Part shown: positions 60,559 to 64,000 of the stretch, piece by piece
How the letters are laid out: every line of letters begins with the position of its first letter
Numbering within the stretch: the first letter of the stretch is position 1
Assembly (NCBI GenBank): GCA_026745465.1
Contig: JACYXH010000019.1
Span: forward strand, 116,001 to 180,000
Source of the DNA: Lota lota
Lineage: Eukaryota > Chordata > Actinopteri > Gadiformes > Lotidae
Length of the DNA stretch: 64,000 nucleotides
Direction: 5' to 3'
Notes under the pieces: generated by a model
What the model was told of the DNA's origin: nothing
The model's database searches: none
What the model saw: only the letters and a program-made list of their open reading frames with translations
Made by a program: the position numbers and the translations under genes

Positions 60559-63500
60559 CTCGAGGGGTTTTGGTGAGTCGAACGCTCAACCCCTCGGCTC
60601 CCCGACCTCTACTAGACGCCATCTTATCCTGGCAGGACCAATCCCAACAGCTCTCGATCCTCCTGGACTCGGGGGCAGACGAGTCTTTCATCGACCATGA
60701 GCTGGTCAAACAACTGGGAATTGAGACTTCGCCTCTCGAGTCTCCACTAGAGGCCCAGGCACTCAATGGGAAACCTCTCGCCCGAGTGGAGCGTCGGACG
60801 TCTCCCGTCTCCCTGTTGATCTCCGGTAATCATAGTGAGTATATCTCCCTTCATGTGATAGACTGTCCTTTCACCCCTGTAGTTCTGGGTTTGCCTTGGT
60901 TACAGATTCACAATCCCCATGTCGACTGGAGAGCGGGCCGCATAACGTCCTGGAGTCCATTCTGTCTTTCGCAGTGTCTCCGTTCTGCACAGTCCCCCTG
61001 TTCCTCTGAATCCCGAGCCCCGCCACCACCCCCTTCCGACCTGTCCTCGGTTCCAGAGACGTACCACGACCTCGCAGAGGTCTTCAGCGAGGCCCACGCC
61101 ATGTCTCTGCCACCTCATCGCCCATATGATTGCGCCATTGATCTGCTTCCTGGAGCCCCCCTGCCTAGCAGTCGCTTATTCAACCTCTCTCGCCCGGAAC
61201 GTGTATCCATGGAACAATATATCCAGGAGTCTCTAGCAGCCGGGATTATCCGTCCCTCGTCTTCCCCGGTTGGAGCAGGCTTCTTCTTCATCGCCAAGAA
61301 GGACCACTCTCTCCGCCCCTGTATTGATTACCGAGGCCTGAACAACATCACCGTTAAGAACAAGTACCCCCTACCCTTGATCAGCTCTGCCTTTATTCCC
61401 CTCCACGGCGCCACGATATTTTCAAAGCTCGACCTTCGCAACGCATATCATCTGGTCCGCATCAGGGAGGGGGATGAGTGGAAGACCGCATTCAACACAC
61501 CCCTGGGACATTTTGAGTATCTGGTAATGCCATTCGGTCTCACCAACGCCCCCGGGGTCTTCCAAGCTCTTGTCAACGACGTCCTTCGTGACATGTTGAA
61601 TCGTTCCGTCTTCATCTACTTAGATGACATCCTCGTTTTCTCCGCGTCGCTGGAGGAGCATAAGGTTCACGTCCGGCAGGTTCTCCAGCGGCTACTAGAG
61701 AACCGGCTATTCGTGAAGGCTGAGAAGTGCGAGTTCCACGTCACTTCCACTTCATTCCTGGGGTACATCATCGGCCAGGGACAAGTGAGGATGGATCCTG
61801 CAAAGGTTTCAGCGGTGACCGAGTGGCCCACTCCCACTTCTCGCAAGAAGCTCCAGCAGTTCCTGGGCTTCGCCAACTTCTACCGGCGTTTCATCCGTGG
61901 CTACAGCCAGGTCGCAGCACCCCTCACGGCCTTGACCTCAATTAGGAGCCGCTTCCTGTGGACTCTCTCCCAGCGCTCCTCCTCAGATCAGAAAATGCAC
62001 CCGTGCGCCTTTTTCTCTCGCCGCTTGACGCCTCCCGAGAGGAATTATGACGTAGGCAACCGAGAGCTACTGGCCGTAAAATTAGCGCTGGAGGAATGGC
62101 GACACTGGCTGGAGGGCGCCGAACTGCCGTTCGTTTTCTGGACCGACCACCGGAATCTTGAATACATACAGTCAGCTAAGAGACTAAACTCCCGGCAAGC
62201 CAGGTGGGCCCTATTCTTTGGCCGTTTCAGGTTTACCTTAACCTACCGCCCAGGATCTCGAAATATCAAACCCGACGGTCTCTCCCGCCTCCACTCTCCC
62301 GAAGACTCCAGACCGGACCCCGAGCCCATTCTTCCGCCCACTTGCCTAGTCGCGGCTCTCACATTAGAGGTCGAATCAGCTGTAATTCAGGCCCAGAGAG
62401 ATCAGCCTGACCCTGGTAATGGTCCTCTCAATCGCTTATTCGTCCCGGATTCAGAACGCACAAGAGTCCTTTCTTGGGCCCACGCCTCCAAACTATCCTG
62501 CCATCCAGGTGTGACCCGTACCCTGGACTTCGTTCGCCGTCGGTTCTGGTGGCCAACCTTGAACGTGGATGTCCGTTCATTCATCGCGGCTTGTTCCACC
62601 TGCGCTCGCAACAAGACCTCCACCCAACCCCGCTCCGGCTTCGTCCCCTCCCCATTCCCAGTCGTCCTTGGTCCCACATTGCTCTGGACTTCGTCACCGG
62701 TCTCCCCCCTTCGGAAGGGAACACCACTATTCTCACGGTGATCGACCGCTTTTCCAAGTCCGCCCATTTTCTAGCCCTCCCAAAACTTCCCTCTGCCAGG
62801 GAGACCGCGGATCTCCTTGTTTCCCACGTCTTCCGTCAGCATGGTATCCCGGTGGACGTAGTTTCGGACCAAGGTCCTCAGTTCACCTCCCAAGTCTGGC
62901 GCGCCTTCTGTACAGCCTTGGGGATCTCGGTCAGTCTTTCCTCGGGATACCATCCCCAGTCCAACGGCCAGTCGGAGAGGGTTAACCAGGAGATGGAGGC
63001 CACCCTTCGCTGCATCACAGAGACCAACTCCGCGACTTGGAGCTCTCAACTCGCTTGGGTGGAGTACGCACACAACACCCTTGTGAACGCCTCCACAGGT
63101 CTCTCCCCCTTTATGTGCTCTCTGGGGTACCAGCCACCCCTATTTCCCTCCCTGGAGGCAAAGATCTCTGTTCCCTCGGTCCAGGCCCACCTGCAACGAT
63201 GTCAGCGCACATGGAAACGCGCTCGGGCTGCGCTTCTCCAGGCATCGTCTCGCTCCCAGCGGCAAGCAAACAAGCATCGCCTTCCAGCCCCCCAGTACAT
63301 CCCGGGACAGAAAGTTTGGCTTCGATCCAAGGACCTCCCCCTGAAGGGGTTCAACTTGAAGCTCTCCCCCCGCTTCATCGGCCCGTTTCCTGTCGAGTCC
63401 GTTGTTAATCCCTGTGCCGTCCGTCTCAAACTCCCCTCGTCTCTCCGTGTTCACCCCACCTTCCACGTCTCCCAGCTTAAGCCCGTCTCCTCCAGCCCAC

Positions 63501-63779
63501 ACCCCAGCGCCGCCACCCCCCCGGATGATCGACGACCACCCATCCTGGACAGTTCGTCGTCTCTTAGACGTGCGTCGTCGCGGCCGGGGCCACCAGTACC
63601 TTGTGGACTGGGAGGGGTACGGACCAGAGGAACGCTCCTGGGTTCCGCGGAGTCACATCCTTGACCCTACTCTCATTAAGGACTTCCACCGTCTGCACCC
63701 TGACCATCCTGTGCGTCCGCCTGGAGGCGTCCGTAGAGGCGGGGGGGGTACTGTCATGACACCCTCTTCCACTACCTAG
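60489..63779 (+). pseudogene. pol of gypsy copy 2, RT intact, RNase H deleted, two frameshifts
   Basis: The first frame (60489-62741) encodes protease ([14 protein letters not shown]), a complete RT domain with the YLDD box at 61617-61628, the connection, and RNase H. Compared with copy 1, 129 bp (43 codons, in frame) are missing at about 61964-61970, removing the RNase H strand with its first catalytic Asp. A further shift near 62638-62645 (about 4 bp lost) moves integrase into the next frame (to 63664, D,D35E retained: [23 protein letters not shown]). A second shift near 63500 moves the chromodomain (WTVRRLLDV, then YLVDWEGYG) into a third frame ending at 63779. The polyprotein cannot be made whole. 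Confidence 0.9.
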
Positions 63780-64000
63780 GGGCGCCGGCTGCTATTCCAC
63801 CTTGTGCACTCTGCTTTCCACACCAGCCTTCAATTAAACAATCACCGCACTCTACTTAATCACCAGTCTTCCTAGCAGCCGGTGCCAGATCGTTGTTTAG
63901 CCGCCTCGTGTTAGTTACTTCGTTCCAGTAAACAGATATCGTTATTCTCTCCCTGTCTACCCCTAACCTGTTCTTTTGTAAAATAAATCTTTTTGGAATC
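63752..64000 (+). repeat. 3' LTR of gypsy copy 2, truncated by window end
   Basis: Matches 59274-59522 with two visible differences (CCGCCTC versus CCACCTC; CTGTTC versus CTTTTC). Preceded by the G-rich polypurine tract AGAGGCGGGGGGGG. Confidence 0.92.

Larger units (their letters stand above)
59274..64000 (+). mobile_element. Ty3/gypsy chromodomain retrotransposon, copy 2, runs off window
   Basis: 318-bp 5' LTR (59274-59591), gag, pol, polypurine tract, and 3' LTR starting at 63752 and cut by the window end. It is the same broad family as the element at 18013 (very similar gag and pol) but with different LTRs. It inserted into the hAT remnant after CGCTCAAAC. RT is intact; RNase H carries a 129-bp deletion and pol has two frameshifts. 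Confidence 0.92.

Overview
The window is vertebrate genomic DNA, almost certainly from a teleost fish. The support is spliced genes with GT-AG introns, an intronless UDP-glucuronosyltransferase pair of the fish UGT5 type, an NITR-type immune receptor, a four-exon claudin, a PLAC8-like gene, chromodomain Ty3/gypsy elements, a Gmr1-like retrotransposon (a group first described in cod) and very dense CA/GT, CT and AT microsatellites. A gadiform fish would fit; that is inference.

Layout. About 1.4-2.6 kb (minus): a five-exon NITR-like receptor with an in-frame stop and a frameshift in its V exon. 4.3-5.7 kb (minus): a two-exon class A GPCR resembling GPR132/G2A. 7.7-9.3 and 12.0-13.6 kb (minus): two tandem single-exon UGT genes with almost identical C-terminal halves and divergent N-terminal halves. 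18.0-37.2 kb: a nested pile of mobile DNA. It holds a chromodomain gypsy element (plus) lacking its reverse transcriptase; a Gmr1-like element (minus, integrase before reverse transcriptase); an 8.2 kb endogenous retrovirus inserted in that element's RNase H region; and a decayed BED/hAT transposase gene. 37.6-39.4 kb (minus): a PLAC8/cornifelin-like gene rebuilt here from three exons. 42.8-45.2 kb (plus): an unrecognised 86-residue protein gene. 46.6-49.5 kb (minus): a claudin, best fit claudin-7. 50-54 kb: repeats and homopolymers without genes. 54.9-57.2 kb (plus): a poorly supported secreted-protein candidate carrying a solo LTR. 58.2-64 kb: a second hAT copy with a gypsy element inserted in it; that element's 3' LTR runs off the window end.

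The cellular genes are unrelated in function: epithelial junction and barrier (claudin, PLAC8-like), xenobiotic conjugation (UGT), immune or lipid/proton sensing (NITR-like, GPCR). The most unusual structure is the 22.3-35 kb nest. There a provirus with near-identical LTRs, a tRNA-Trp primer site and a 4-bp target duplication has lost gag, protease and reverse transcriptase, and carries eleven 127-bp tandem repeats.
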